Below are positions 1-8,904 of a DNA stretch of 64,000 nt, piece after piece. Made by a program: the position numbers and the translations under genes. Positions within the stretch are counted from its first letter, which is position 1. Every line of letters begins with the position of its first letter. Origin of the DNA: Candidatus Aenigmatarchaeota archaeon. GTDB lineage: Archaea > Aenigmatarchaeota > Aenigmatarchaeia > CG10238-14. The notes beneath the pieces were generated by a model, which saw only the letters and a list, made by a program, of their open reading frames with translations, made no database searches and was not told the DNA's origin. The stretch lies in NCBI GenBank assembly GCA_018920365.1, contig JAHLMM010000001.1:68449-132448 (forward strand), given 5' to 3'.

Positions 1-138
1 TTTTGTTCTTGGACCAAGATTATAATGAAATTCTATCAAAGCTTCATTTTTTTCATTCAGATCTATTGAAATGTCTAGATCATACACTTGAGCAGCACAC
101 AAAGGTAAAAAAAGTAAAACTATAATGAAACGTTTCAT
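1..138 (-). CDS. secreted protein, N-terminal part only (runs off window): MKRFIIVLLFLPLCAAQVYDLDISIDLNEKNEALIEFHYNLGPRTK...
   Basis: Open frame on the minus strand from ATG at 138 to the window edge; typical signal peptide. Confidence 0.7.
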   Translation of the reverse strand, partial: MKRFIIVLLFLPLCAAQVYDLDISIDLNEKNEALIEFHYNLGPRTK

Positions 139-167
139 GATATTATATTTGAAATTAATAGTTAAAT

Positions 168-1163
168 CTATTCTATAACAAGGTTTATTTTAAATCCACA
201 ACTAGGACATCTATCTTTATCTAGCCTATTTTCAACTATTGCTTCACCTAACCTTTCTATTAAAGGAAATCTGCAATTATAACAGTAAGTTGTGCTATAA
301 CCTGCTACGTATGGATCGTGTACATAGACAAATCTTAACCCATTCTTTTCTGCATCAAAAGAAAACTTTTCAAACAACTCAACTGGTGTTTCTGGTATTT
401 CGTGAAAATCTCCAAATGGTTCAAACTTCATTAAATGATAAGGAACGCTTGAATCAAGGTTGTTTATAATCCAATCAACTAAATGAGAATGGCTATTCTC
501 GTCTTCACCTATTTCAGGAATTATTGTATTTGACACTTCTATAAAAACTCTGTGTTTTTTAAAATTCTTTAATGAGTCAAAAATAGGCGAAACATCATCT
601 ACATTTAGATATTTTTTATAAAACTCTTTATCAGCCGAAGCTATTATTTTAACATTTACTGCATCCAGATATTTTCCAATTTTTTTTATTGCTTCTGAAC
701 TCATAAAACCGTTTGTTACAAGCATTGTTTTTATGTTATATCTTTTGGCTAACCTGAGAATTTTAAATATCAACTCAAAAGACATTGTAGGCTCGTAATC
801 ATTAAATGCGAGTAATTTTATTTTTTTAGCATTCATTGTTTTTACTAACTCTTCTGATTTTAGCTTCTTTATTTTGTCAAACTTATCAGTTGTTTTTTTT
901 ATCCAATCTATATTTGTACCTATTGTAGAAACTGTGAAAACATCTTGTCCTGGAAAGAAATGATACATGGGAATGTTTTCTATTGATTGAACTTTTGTAT
1001 CTTTTATGTTGCCATAATTCTTTATTTTTAGAGAATTTTTGTTATTATATCTTAACTTGCATCTACCAAACTGTCCATCTTCAAGCAAACAATTAAATGC
1101 ACACAAATTACATCTTATTTTTTTACCCTCTTTAGACCAGAACATTGCTTCTTCCATAATCAC
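168..1163 (-). CDS. AmmeMemoRadiSam-type radical SAM homologue lacking the CxxxCxxC cluster motif (putative pseudoenzyme)
   Basis: N-terminal CNLCAFNC, C-terminal CYNCRFPLIER...CPSCGF, family-like EPT, VTNGFM and LDAVNVK segments; expected GCNxxCxxCQN reads GTNIDWIKKTTD. Confidence 0.75.
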   Translation of the reverse strand: MIMEEAMFWSKEGKKIRCNLCAFNCLLEDGQFGRCKLRYNNKNSLKIKNYGNIKDTKVQSIENIPMYHFFPGQDVFTVSTIGTNIDWIKKTTDKFDKIKKLKSEELVKTMNAKKIKLLAFNDYEPTMSFELIFKILRLAKRYNIKTMLVTNGFMSSEAIKKIGKYLDAVNVKIIASADKEFYKKYLNVDDVSPIFDSLKNFKKHRVFIEVSNTIIPEIGEDENSHSHLVDWIINNLDSSVPYHLMKFEPFGDFHEIPETPVELFEKFSFDAEKNGLRFVYVHDPYVAGYSTTYCYNCRFPLIERLGEAIVENRLDKDRCPSCGFKINLVIE

Positions 1164-1221
1164 ACCTCAAAAATTGATATATTTATATAAAGTTACAATT
1201 TATTAAAGTTTAATCAAAATT

Positions 1222-4017
1222 CTATCTTCGAAATATTGAATTAAACGTTTCCACAATTCTATCTAATATATTAGCATTTGTAGTAGTGTAAGTACACTCG
1301 TATTTTTCATTAATAAATCTAGCAGTTTCGCTTACTTCCTCTATATAACTTTGATCATAGCAACAACCATTTTGATTTCTGCAACTTAAAACTTCTTCGG
1401 CATGAAGCACAAAATCTCTGACTTTCATACCAGCAAAGCGTCCTTGCTGTATAACTTGATCTCCTAAACCATATGGTGTTATGCCCTTATCTGAATATAG
1501 TACATTTAGCTTTGTTGCAATCAAGTTATCAATAAACTGTCCTGTTCCCAATTCTTCTCTGTTAGAAGGATTGACAGAAGATTTTATCAAACAACTTGGG
1601 TTTCCTGGGACTACTGAAGGTAAAAACGATGCAACATAGGATGAATTTGTGAATGTTACAGTATATCCACCTTGAGTGGAATTTTTGCCTACAACAAAGT
1701 TTCCATTACCAAAAACTTTAATCCAGTTACAATCTCTTATGCAACCTGGATTAGTTGTATCTCTGCAACTTGTTGGGCATTTATCTAAACCCCACCCACC
1801 TGGCGTATAAGAGCAAACTTTAACTGTGGTTGTTGTTGGAGTTGTGGTTTTTGTGGTTGTTCTTGTTGTAAAGGTCGTAGTTTTTGTGGTTGTTCTTGTC
1901 GGTGTCGTAGATGTAGCTGTTGGTGTTGTTGGAGTTGGTGTAGCTATTTTACACAAAACATCTGTCTTGTCATAGCATCCATTTATAGCATTACCATCAT
2001 AAACGACTTGACCTAAAACACTGTAAACGCTGTTGTCTTTAATATCAAGGTTTTCAGTTTCAAAATAGCCACAATAAGGCCAATTGCCACAACTATATAG
2101 CCCTGGTATAGAAGTTTGCCAAACCAAGTTTTGATCTTTTGTTATATAAACATTAGAGCTTGAACCTTGTAAATAATTCCAATAAACAATTCCTGATACT
2201 TCAAAACTTGGACAATAAGACATTTTTAAAAGTGCACATTTAGGATAGCTGTGACATTGTAATTCAATGCCTGGATTGACAGAAGTTTGGCTTCCTGTTG
2301 CGCAAATATAATAATCGCTTTCTTTTGGTGAATGTGCTTCATCATAAAATTCATAACCTATGCTGTCGCCTTCAGGCAATTTGATGAAAAGAATTCTTGC
2401 AATTCCTATATTACTACCATACCAATAATCTGTTAAATTAAATGGGCCTTTTGAACATAATCTTCCAGGCGCACCTCCGGGGCCGTCCATGCCTTCGCCG
2501 CGTTCATCGCATAGATAAACCCATCTACCTTTAGAATATATTTGAATAAGGAACTTTGACATAATAGATGATTCGTACAAATAGTTGAATTCAATATTAT
2601 CTAAATATTCATAGTTGTTTACAAGATTCCAGGCAATATACAAAGCTCTTGTGCCATATTTGTTTGTGCAATAAACATCTGTATTTACACTTACAGAGCC
2701 GCTACATGCAGTCAATATCTGCTTTATGTTTCTTCCATTATCATCATTACATCTTACTTGATAATTGCTGTTACAATCGTACATAAATGCAGTAAATGGA
2801 TACAACGTTTTTGTTGTATAATCTGGACAAGAGCACTCAGCATTTATATCTATTGAGCATGGGAGTGTTGTGGTTGTCGTAGTTGGTGTGGTTGTTCTTG
2901 TTGTGTTAGGTGTGGTTGTGATTGGTGGTGTGGTTGTTCTTGTTGTGTTAGGTGTGGTTGTGATTGGTGGTGTGGTTGTTCTTGTTGTGTTAGGTGTGGT
3001 TGTGATTGGTGGTGTGGTTGTTCTTGTTGTGGTTTTTGTTGTTGTAGTAGTTGTCGGAATAGAACATTGCACAATTTTGTCTGACAAACAACCTTCTATA
3101 AACGAAGTGCTGTTAAAAACTCTTCCTTCAGCTTTGTAAATGTATGGGTATATCAAAACATTATCTATGTGTTCAAACTTATTAGGCGATGTATATAACG
3201 GACCCCAATTTCTTATTGATATATACCTATATGTTACTTCACCAGATTGAGCATCTGTTGAACTTTCAGGCATGCCTGGTTCATTACCAAATCTTACACC
3301 TTCAAATCTATACAAAGTTACATAAGAATAAACACTTGGATGATTCATTGTAAACCAATTGAATGTTACATTTAATTTTGGTCGCCCTCCAAAAATTTCA
3401 CATTTTATATCAATATAACTTTGACAAACTTTAACTGTAGTGGTTGTTGGTGTTGGAGTGGTTGTGCTAGTGGTTGTTGGGGGTGTGGTTGTTCTTGTTG
3501 TTGTAACAGGACAGCAATTCCATTTTATGTAATATTTGTTTCCGCAACCTGCTGCAAAACATTCTTTTTCATAAGATATCCCACCTGAATTGCAAAGTCT
3601 TGTTCCTGCAGGACATGTTTTAGCAGAATCACCACAATTAGGATCTGGTCCTGTACAAACAGATGCATAATAACAGCAAGTTGAAATTGCTCCTGGGTTT
3701 CCACATCTTTGAGAATCACATGTTGCGCATACACAATGAGAACCGGCAGGATCATTACATGTACAAAATGCTGTTTCAGGCCAATAACATTTAATATTAC
3801 ATTGACTGCCACTTGAACAAGGAATAATACCAAGTGAAGATGATGCTTGAGCTGGAACTATTTCATTATCTGTTATATAAGTAGTTGAAGGTATTCCAGG
3901 ATTTGATATCGAACTAAAGAATTCTTTTAAGCTTGTTACCAATCCTGTAAAGCTAAATGCATATACTAATGATGGCAGTAAAATGAGTGCCAACAATACA
4001 TAGCTTGAAAATTTCAT
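1222..4017 (-). CDS. large secreted Cys-rich, Thr/Pro-repeat (mucin-like) surface protein
   Basis: 931 aa ORF, signal peptide MKFSSYVLLALILLPSLVYA, several TTTRTTTPPITTTPNT-type linkers separating Cys-rich segments. Confidence 0.85.
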   Translation of the reverse strand: MKFSSYVLLALILLPSLVYAFSFTGLVTSLKEFFSSISNPGIPSTTYITDNEIVPAQASSSLGIIPCSSGSQCNIKCYWPETAFCTCNDPAGSHCVCATCDSQRCGNPGAISTCCYYASVCTGPDPNCGDSAKTCPAGTRLCNSGGISYEKECFAAGCGNKYYIKWNCCPVTTTRTTTPPTTTSTTTPTPTTTTVKVCQSYIDIKCEIFGGRPKLNVTFNWFTMNHPSVYSYVTLYRFEGVRFGNEPGMPESSTDAQSGEVTYRYISIRNWGPLYTSPNKFEHIDNVLIYPYIYKAEGRVFNSTSFIEGCLSDKIVQCSIPTTTTTTKTTTRTTTPPITTTPNTTRTTTPPITTTPNTTRTTTPPITTTPNTTRTTTPTTTTTTLPCSIDINAECSCPDYTTKTLYPFTAFMYDCNSNYQVRCNDDNGRNIKQILTACSGSVSVNTDVYCTNKYGTRALYIAWNLVNNYEYLDNIEFNYLYESSIMSKFLIQIYSKGRWVYLCDERGEGMDGPGGAPGRLCSKGPFNLTDYWYGSNIGIARILFIKLPEGDSIGYEFYDEAHSPKESDYYICATGSQTSVNPGIELQCHSYPKCALLKMSYCPSFEVSGIVYWNYLQGSSSNVYITKDQNLVWQTSIPGLYSCGNWPYCGYFETENLDIKDNSVYSVLGQVVYDGNAINGCYDKTDVLCKIATPTPTTPTATSTTPTRTTTKTTTFTTRTTTKTTTPTTTTVKVCSYTPGGWGLDKCPTSCRDTTNPGCIRDCNWIKVFGNGNFVVGKNSTQGGYTVTFTNSSYVASFLPSVVPGNPSCLIKSSVNPSNREELGTGQFIDNLIATKLNVLYSDKGITPYGLGDQVIQQGRFAGMKVRDFVLHAEEVLSCRNQNGCCYDQSYIEEVSETARFINEKYECTYTTTNANILDRIVETFNSIFRR
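2885..3031. repeat. three perfect 42-bp tandem repeats plus a 21-nt partial fourth copy, inside the Thr-rich CDS
   Basis: Unit ggtgtggttgttcttgttgtgttaggtgtggttgtgattggt at 2885, 2927 and 2969, partial at 3011. Confidence 0.95.
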
Positions 4018-4070
4018 AATTTAATTTTGATTTCTATATAAAAAGTTTTTTGTATAAGTATGTTATATAT

Positions 4071-4155
4071 GCCCCAGTAGCTCAGTTGGTAGATAAAAGC
4101 CAAAAGCAATTGCCTCGTAAGCAATAGGTCGTGGGTTCAAATCCCACCTGGGGCT
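4071..4155 (+). tRNA. tRNA-Thr(CGT) with a 12-nt D-arm insertion/intron (4093-4104)
   Basis: GCCCCAG/CTGGGGC acceptor, ATTGC-CTCGTAA-GCAAT anticodon arm, GTGGG-TTCAAAT-CCCAC T-arm, T73; removing ATAAAAGCCAAA restores a GCTC...GAGC D-stem. Confidence 0.9.
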
Positions 4156-6020
4156 TAACAGAATTTAATTGAATCTCTTTTCATACATCCAGATGATATC
4201 AACTTATTCACTGCATTAGGATCGCAAAAAGCAGCTCTTTTTACATCATCTTCACTGCATCCTCTATCAACAAGTATTTGACCTATTTCTCCAGCCGATT
4301 TTCTCTGACCTTCAAATTCAAAACAATAATATCTACTTCCAGAATAATATTCAGCACCCCATTCTGATTGATCACCTGTTTTGCAACCGCCGTATGAAAA
4401 TTGAAGTCCATGCAAAAGTTCATGCCTAAAAAGAATATTTAATTCATTTTGACCTAATCCAGATAAAACATTATATTTACAATATACAGCCAATCCCTTA
4501 CAGCCTTTTTTAGTGACATAACACCAATATCTTATGCCTTCTTCTGTACAATCATCAGATAAATCAATATTAACCCCCATCTCTTTTTTGATCTGCTCAA
4601 AAATCTGCCTAAAATCCCCTGAGTACATTGTATGTGTCCAAGGAATGTCTGTAGCAGGGATTGAATGTCCAATTGATGGTGGATCTTGAAAAGCAACAGC
4701 TTGATCAGGTGTTTTACACCCTGTACACCAGCTGTTTTTCAAATTTTCTGGAACACATCTATCACATTGAGGTTGAACGCCTGCCAAAGGAATTCTAGTA
4801 ATAGCATCTACACACAAACCTAAATTGCTATCAAAAACTCCTGTACTGCAACTCCAATCACATTCACATTGGCCCATGGTATAACAATTTCTTGATTGAA
4901 TCGCAACATTTGTGTGAACAGAAAAAGTCAGATAGTTTTGTCCTGGAACAGAAAGTCTATATTTTTTATCTGTACAACTAAATGTTGCTTCTACGCTGCT
5001 TTTGACAGTACTCCACATTTCAACAATTTGATCTGAACAATCATCCTGCAATGTTTGAGCGTTTGCTGGCGAATATACAAATGGTTTTGATTGATCATAT
5101 GATGAAAGTTTTAATTCGTCTTGTATACACAAATCACCATATGAACCATAATAGCAGTTATTGCATGTCGGTGACTCATCCCAATACACACAACTTGTAA
5201 CATCACCACAAGATTGCTTCTCCTGATGACAACATCCATAGTTTGCTTGACATGTAACATAGCTATCAAATCTATTTTGCAAATTTTCTAATGCCTTCTG
5301 AACAGCATTTGTATAGCATTGATAAAAACCTGGGCAGTTTGATTGACATTCTCCTGCTTGATTGCAATTGCATATCTGCATCATACAACCGCACATATAT
5401 CTTGAAAACACATTGTCTTCTGCCCATCTTCTAAAATTTCTATAGAGGTACCAAAATCTTACTTTGCCTATGTCTTGATAAACATTATTTGACGAATTTA
5501 TGAAGAAATTTCCATCGTTTATATACAAATAACTTCCATATGCACCAACATCAAACGATTCGTCATTCGTGCCTGACATTATATCTTGCTGATTGACATT
5601 ATAATCAATGCAATTAAATTTTCCTGAAAAAAATTCAACACCTTCATCTTCTTTGCTCTTGTTTGATTTAATCATATAACTGTTTAAGATTTTTTTCGTA
5701 TCTTCTGATAAATAATATTTGATTTCATCAACAGACGGAACAGATGGTGATGTGCATATCCATGTTCTTGTTGTACCTATATTACTTCCACCGTTTTTGG
5801 CTATATTTTTTGTTGATTGGTGAGAAGCAAGTGTTAATGCAGTTTTTGTGAATCCTTTGAAATTTTCTATATATTGCTGCATTTTAGACATCATGAAATT
5901 TTTTAATGACTCTTTTGTGTATGTTGTTTGATTATACATAGATAAAATCCAAATTACAGCTGTAACTGCAACTATTGATACTATTATCAGCAAACTACTT
6001 TGAGATTTTTCACCAAACAT
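4155..6020 (-). CDS. Cys-rich exported protein with N-terminal hydrophobic anchor and HExxH motif (putative metallopeptidase)
   Basis: SQSSLLIIVSIVAVTAVIWIL anchor; FRHELLHGLQF motif; many Cys in CxxC-like pairs. Confidence 0.75.
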   Translation of the reverse strand: MFGEKSQSSLLIIVSIVAVTAVIWILSMYNQTTYTKESLKNFMMSKMQQYIENFKGFTKTALTLASHQSTKNIAKNGGSNIGTTRTWICTSPSVPSVDEIKYYLSEDTKKILNSYMIKSNKSKEDEGVEFFSGKFNCIDYNVNQQDIMSGTNDESFDVGAYGSYLYINDGNFFINSSNNVYQDIGKVRFWYLYRNFRRWAEDNVFSRYMCGCMMQICNCNQAGECQSNCPGFYQCYTNAVQKALENLQNRFDSYVTCQANYGCCHQEKQSCGDVTSCVYWDESPTCNNCYYGSYGDLCIQDELKLSSYDQSKPFVYSPANAQTLQDDCSDQIVEMWSTVKSSVEATFSCTDKKYRLSVPGQNYLTFSVHTNVAIQSRNCYTMGQCECDWSCSTGVFDSNLGLCVDAITRIPLAGVQPQCDRCVPENLKNSWCTGCKTPDQAVAFQDPPSIGHSIPATDIPWTHTMYSGDFRQIFEQIKKEMGVNIDLSDDCTEEGIRYWCYVTKKGCKGLAVYCKYNVLSGLGQNELNILFRHELLHGLQFSYGGCKTGDQSEWGAEYYSGSRYYCFEFEGQRKSAGEIGQILVDRGCSEDDVKRAAFCDPNAVNKLISSGCMKRDSIKFC

Positions 6021-7548
6021 ATAAAATCACTTCTGCATACATTCCATACGGTCCTGGTACTGGTAACGGCATATGAAATGTCCTAACTGTTTGTTCTGAT
6101 GTAAATTTATGACCATAATTAACAACTTCATCGACCTTGCTTATTTTTAAATTGTAATCTGTAAAGAAATTATACACATAATGGTTTGAGCCAAATGATG
6201 ATGAAACAAGATAATTTAAGTTTTCATCAAATTTGTACATATAAGTATCTTCGCAAGCAACCCAAACATTGCCTTTTGAATCAATACCAACGCCATGGGG
6301 GCCATTACAAGTATCGCCTACTGCTTTGATATTGCCATTTTTATCTATTTTCACAATAGCATTGCTTGTCTTGAAAACAGCATATATGTTATCTTGATTA
6401 TCAACCATTATTCCTTTACCGCCAGTATATTCGTCTAATTTAATTTCAAGTATTCTATTTCCTCTGCTAGATGGATCAGTACTCAACTTGAGAATTTTTT
6501 TATCATTATAACAGTTTACAACCATACACTCATCCATTGTGCATGGTGCTATGCCATAACTCGTGCAATCAAAATTTATTGTGTTAACCGTGTTAGATGA
6601 TGGATTAAATGTCATGATATTTTTATCAAATGTTGATATCCATACAATGTTGTGTTTATCAACAAAACAGCCATATGGTCTGTATGGAAGATTTACTTGA
6701 TTTAATATACTTCCAGTTTTTCCATCAATATAAAATAATACCTTATCATCATACATTCCAACATATACATTGTCATTTCTGTCTATGCACAATGCTCTAA
6801 CATACACAGCATCCTTTTGCTTTGGCAATATTACATTAAGAAGCATGCATTCGTCTTGCCCAAAATTCATCATTTCGCTTTCATCTATAATCATATCTTT
6901 GTTTTTATCGTATGACGTCTCTATTACGCCATTACTATTTTTATCAATGCAACCGTTTTTTTCAGATAATCCAAACTTTACAACAGAATTATAATTCCTG
7001 TTGCCAATCCAGACATTTCCTTTGCTATCTAAAGCTATTCTTGAGGGATTGCCATTAACACCCTCTGGCACTGTGTAATATCTTCCCATTTCTCTGCCAT
7101 CATCTGAACTTACTTTGGAAATTGAATTTCCGTGCGATCTTCTTGAAACATCCAATGGATTTGCATTAGGTATCCACATTGGATTTATTTCTCTTGACAC
7201 AACTAAAACTGTCAAATTCCATCTATCTCCATAATAATCGGTGAAATATTTTTCAATTATTTTTTTTGCATCAAGATAGCCATAACCCTCGCCGTAAAAA
7301 ATCATATCGTCTTGAGAAATTATTCTGTCTGATAATATTTGCGCTATTGTTTTTTCTGTTCCTGGCAGTTCTGTATAGAAAATACCTTTTACAGAATCTG
7401 AATTATAAAGCAAATTTCTTTCTTCTATTTGAACATCTTGTTTTGTAATTGATGGTTTTCTCATGAAATACAAGGATGTTAAAACAACAAATATTATCAA
7501 AATTACAATAATTGTAAGTTCAAAAATTTCTTTTGATTGTCCTTTCAT
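6010..7548 (-). CDS. membrane-anchored NHL-like beta-propeller protein with KGQ class III-like signal
   Basis: MKGQSKEIFELTIIVILIIFVVL anchor; repeated D(S/N)KGNVW(I/V)-type blades. Confidence 0.7.
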   Translation of the reverse strand: MKGQSKEIFELTIIVILIIFVVLTSLYFMRKPSITKQDVQIEERNLLYNSDSVKGIFYTELPGTEKTIAQILSDRIISQDDMIFYGEGYGYLDAKKIIEKYFTDYYGDRWNLTVLVVSREINPMWIPNANPLDVSRRSHGNSISKVSSDDGREMGRYYTVPEGVNGNPSRIALDSKGNVWIGNRNYNSVVKFGLSEKNGCIDKNSNGVIETSYDKNKDMIIDESEMMNFGQDECMLLNVILPKQKDAVYVRALCIDRNDNVYVGMYDDKVLFYIDGKTGSILNQVNLPYRPYGCFVDKHNIVWISTFDKNIMTFNPSSNTVNTINFDCTSYGIAPCTMDECMVVNCYNDKKILKLSTDPSSRGNRILEIKLDEYTGGKGIMVDNQDNIYAVFKTSNAIVKIDKNGNIKAVGDTCNGPHGVGIDSKGNVWVACEDTYMYKFDENLNYLVSSSFGSNHYVYNFFTDYNLKISKVDEVVNYGHKFTSEQTVRTFHMPLPVPGPYGMYAEVILYVW

Positions 7549-7552
7549 TTTA

Positions 7553-8365
7553 TCAACTTTTTATTTTTACTTTATTTATTTGTGAATTTGACTCAAAAAA
7601 ATAATATCCTTTTGATTCAATTTTGGAAAATTCTATCTCTTTTTCACAAACCAAATTTTGACATTTTTTTCCTGTTATAAAATCCATACAAATGAAATTC
7701 TTGTTATTAATTCTCTCCACATATGTTGGATAATGTAAATACATTTCAGTTTTAGATTGACCCAAAGAAGAGCAGCTTGAATCTATAAATCCTGATAATT
7801 TTTCCATTTCACCTGAAACAACTTCTACGGTTATTTTTCCAGGGACTTGTTTATCTCTATCATAGAAAACTATAACTGGACTTGTGACTGTTATCAATTT
7901 AGAAAAAGCATCTCCTTCTGAAAAATCGTTTATCCCAAACTCCCATTGTTCTGGCTGAACAACTGATTGAATTGTTTCTTTGGTGTTCCCATATTTCTCA
8001 CTGTTTATGTTATAACCAAACGTCTCGACTTTAACTCTTATACCATATTCTGTTTTGTTGTCGCATGGTATTTTAAAGCCCTTGAAATTGCTAGAAAAAA
8101 AATCAAGTTTTGATTTGTCCAAAATTTTATAAGTGGAAACTTTAATCTGTTCATTTCTTATATTGGCATTCTCATTATATCCTATGCATTTGCTAGATAA
8201 AAGCACACCAACTGTTTCATATGATGATTTATAAAATTTAAGTGATTCTTTATCTTCTTCTGATTGAAAATTCAAATAAACAGTTCGATTAATGAAAAAA
8301 GCAATTAAAATTATTACAAGTATTAAATATACAGATTTTACAAAAAAACTAGACTCTGATTTCAC
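7553..8365 (-). CDS. membrane-anchored exported protein, unknown function
   Basis: ORF with N-terminal TM segment FFVKSVYLILVIILIAFF; co-directional with 6010..7548. Confidence 0.65.
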   Translation of the reverse strand: MKSESSFFVKSVYLILVIILIAFFINRTVYLNFQSEEDKESLKFYKSSYETVGVLLSSKCIGYNENANIRNEQIKVSTYKILDKSKLDFFSSNFKGFKIPCDNKTEYGIRVKVETFGYNINSEKYGNTKETIQSVVQPEQWEFGINDFSEGDAFSKLITVTSPVIVFYDRDKQVPGKITVEVVSGEMEKLSGFIDSSCSSLGQSKTEMYLHYPTYVERINNKNFICMDFITGKKCQNLVCEKEIEFSKIESKGYYFFESNSQINKVKIKS

Positions 8366-8441
8366 ATTTAATTTATTGATTATTTAAAAAATAAAATTAG
8401 CATTTGATAATTTTTTAAAGTTTTTGATAGAATATATTAAA

Positions 8442-8689
8442 GGTGAGTTGGAGAGATAGCTTCGCCTTTCCCTCAAAAGAAAGGTGAGGAAGTTCCACCC
8501 GTTGAGAGATAGACAAGGTGAGAGCCTTGTTTTCGGCATCAGAAACGATACCTTCGTATCCAAATGGAATGATTGGATATGACGTCGGATATTGAAGGAT
8601 GAAACGGGCCGAAATATCTATGAAACGCAAGCTTTTGCGCTTAGACGGATGCTATCTTAAAACAGAAGGTGGGCTACCCCAACACACCA
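8442..8689 (+). ncRNA. rnpB: RNase P RNA (compact archaeal type)
   Basis: P1 pairing GGTGAGTTGG / CCAACACACC; conserved GAGGAAGTTCCACCC and AGACGG...ACAGAAGGTGGGCTACCCC segments. Confidence 0.88.
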
Positions 8690-8720
8690 TTTTATATATG
8701 TAAAATACAAAGGTGAAAAT

Positions 8721-8879
8721 ATGGGAAAGAAAGATCAAACAAGAATACCATCTGGAATGGCTGGTATAGTAAGATATGGTGAAGAACCAAAAGATACAAT
8801 AAAAATAAAGCCAGAACAAGTTGTATATTTTACAATTGCATTGCTTGTGCTTGAAGTTATACTCAAATTCTATGGCTAA
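8721..8879 (+). CDS. secG: preprotein translocase subunit Sec61-beta (SecG), 52 aa
   Basis: MGKKDQTRIPSGMAGIVRYGEEPKDTIKIKPEQVVYFTIALLVLEVILKFYG; SD aggtgaaa; below the ORF-track cutoff. Confidence 0.88.
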   Translation: MGKKDQTRIPSGMAGIVRYGEEPKDTIKIKPEQVVYFTIALLVLEVILKFYG

Positions 8880-8904
8880 ATATTTTTAATCTTATATTAT
8901 TTTA

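Noticed and set aside
2870-3139. 89-aa plus-strand ORF rich in Val/Gly (and minus-strand frame 2850..3074)
   Set aside because: Shadow frames of the Thr-rich tandem repeat in the 931-aa CDS; low complexity and no start context.
8415-8630. 71-aa minus-strand ORF
   Set aside because: Antisense to RNase P RNA; the RNA signatures explain the sequence.
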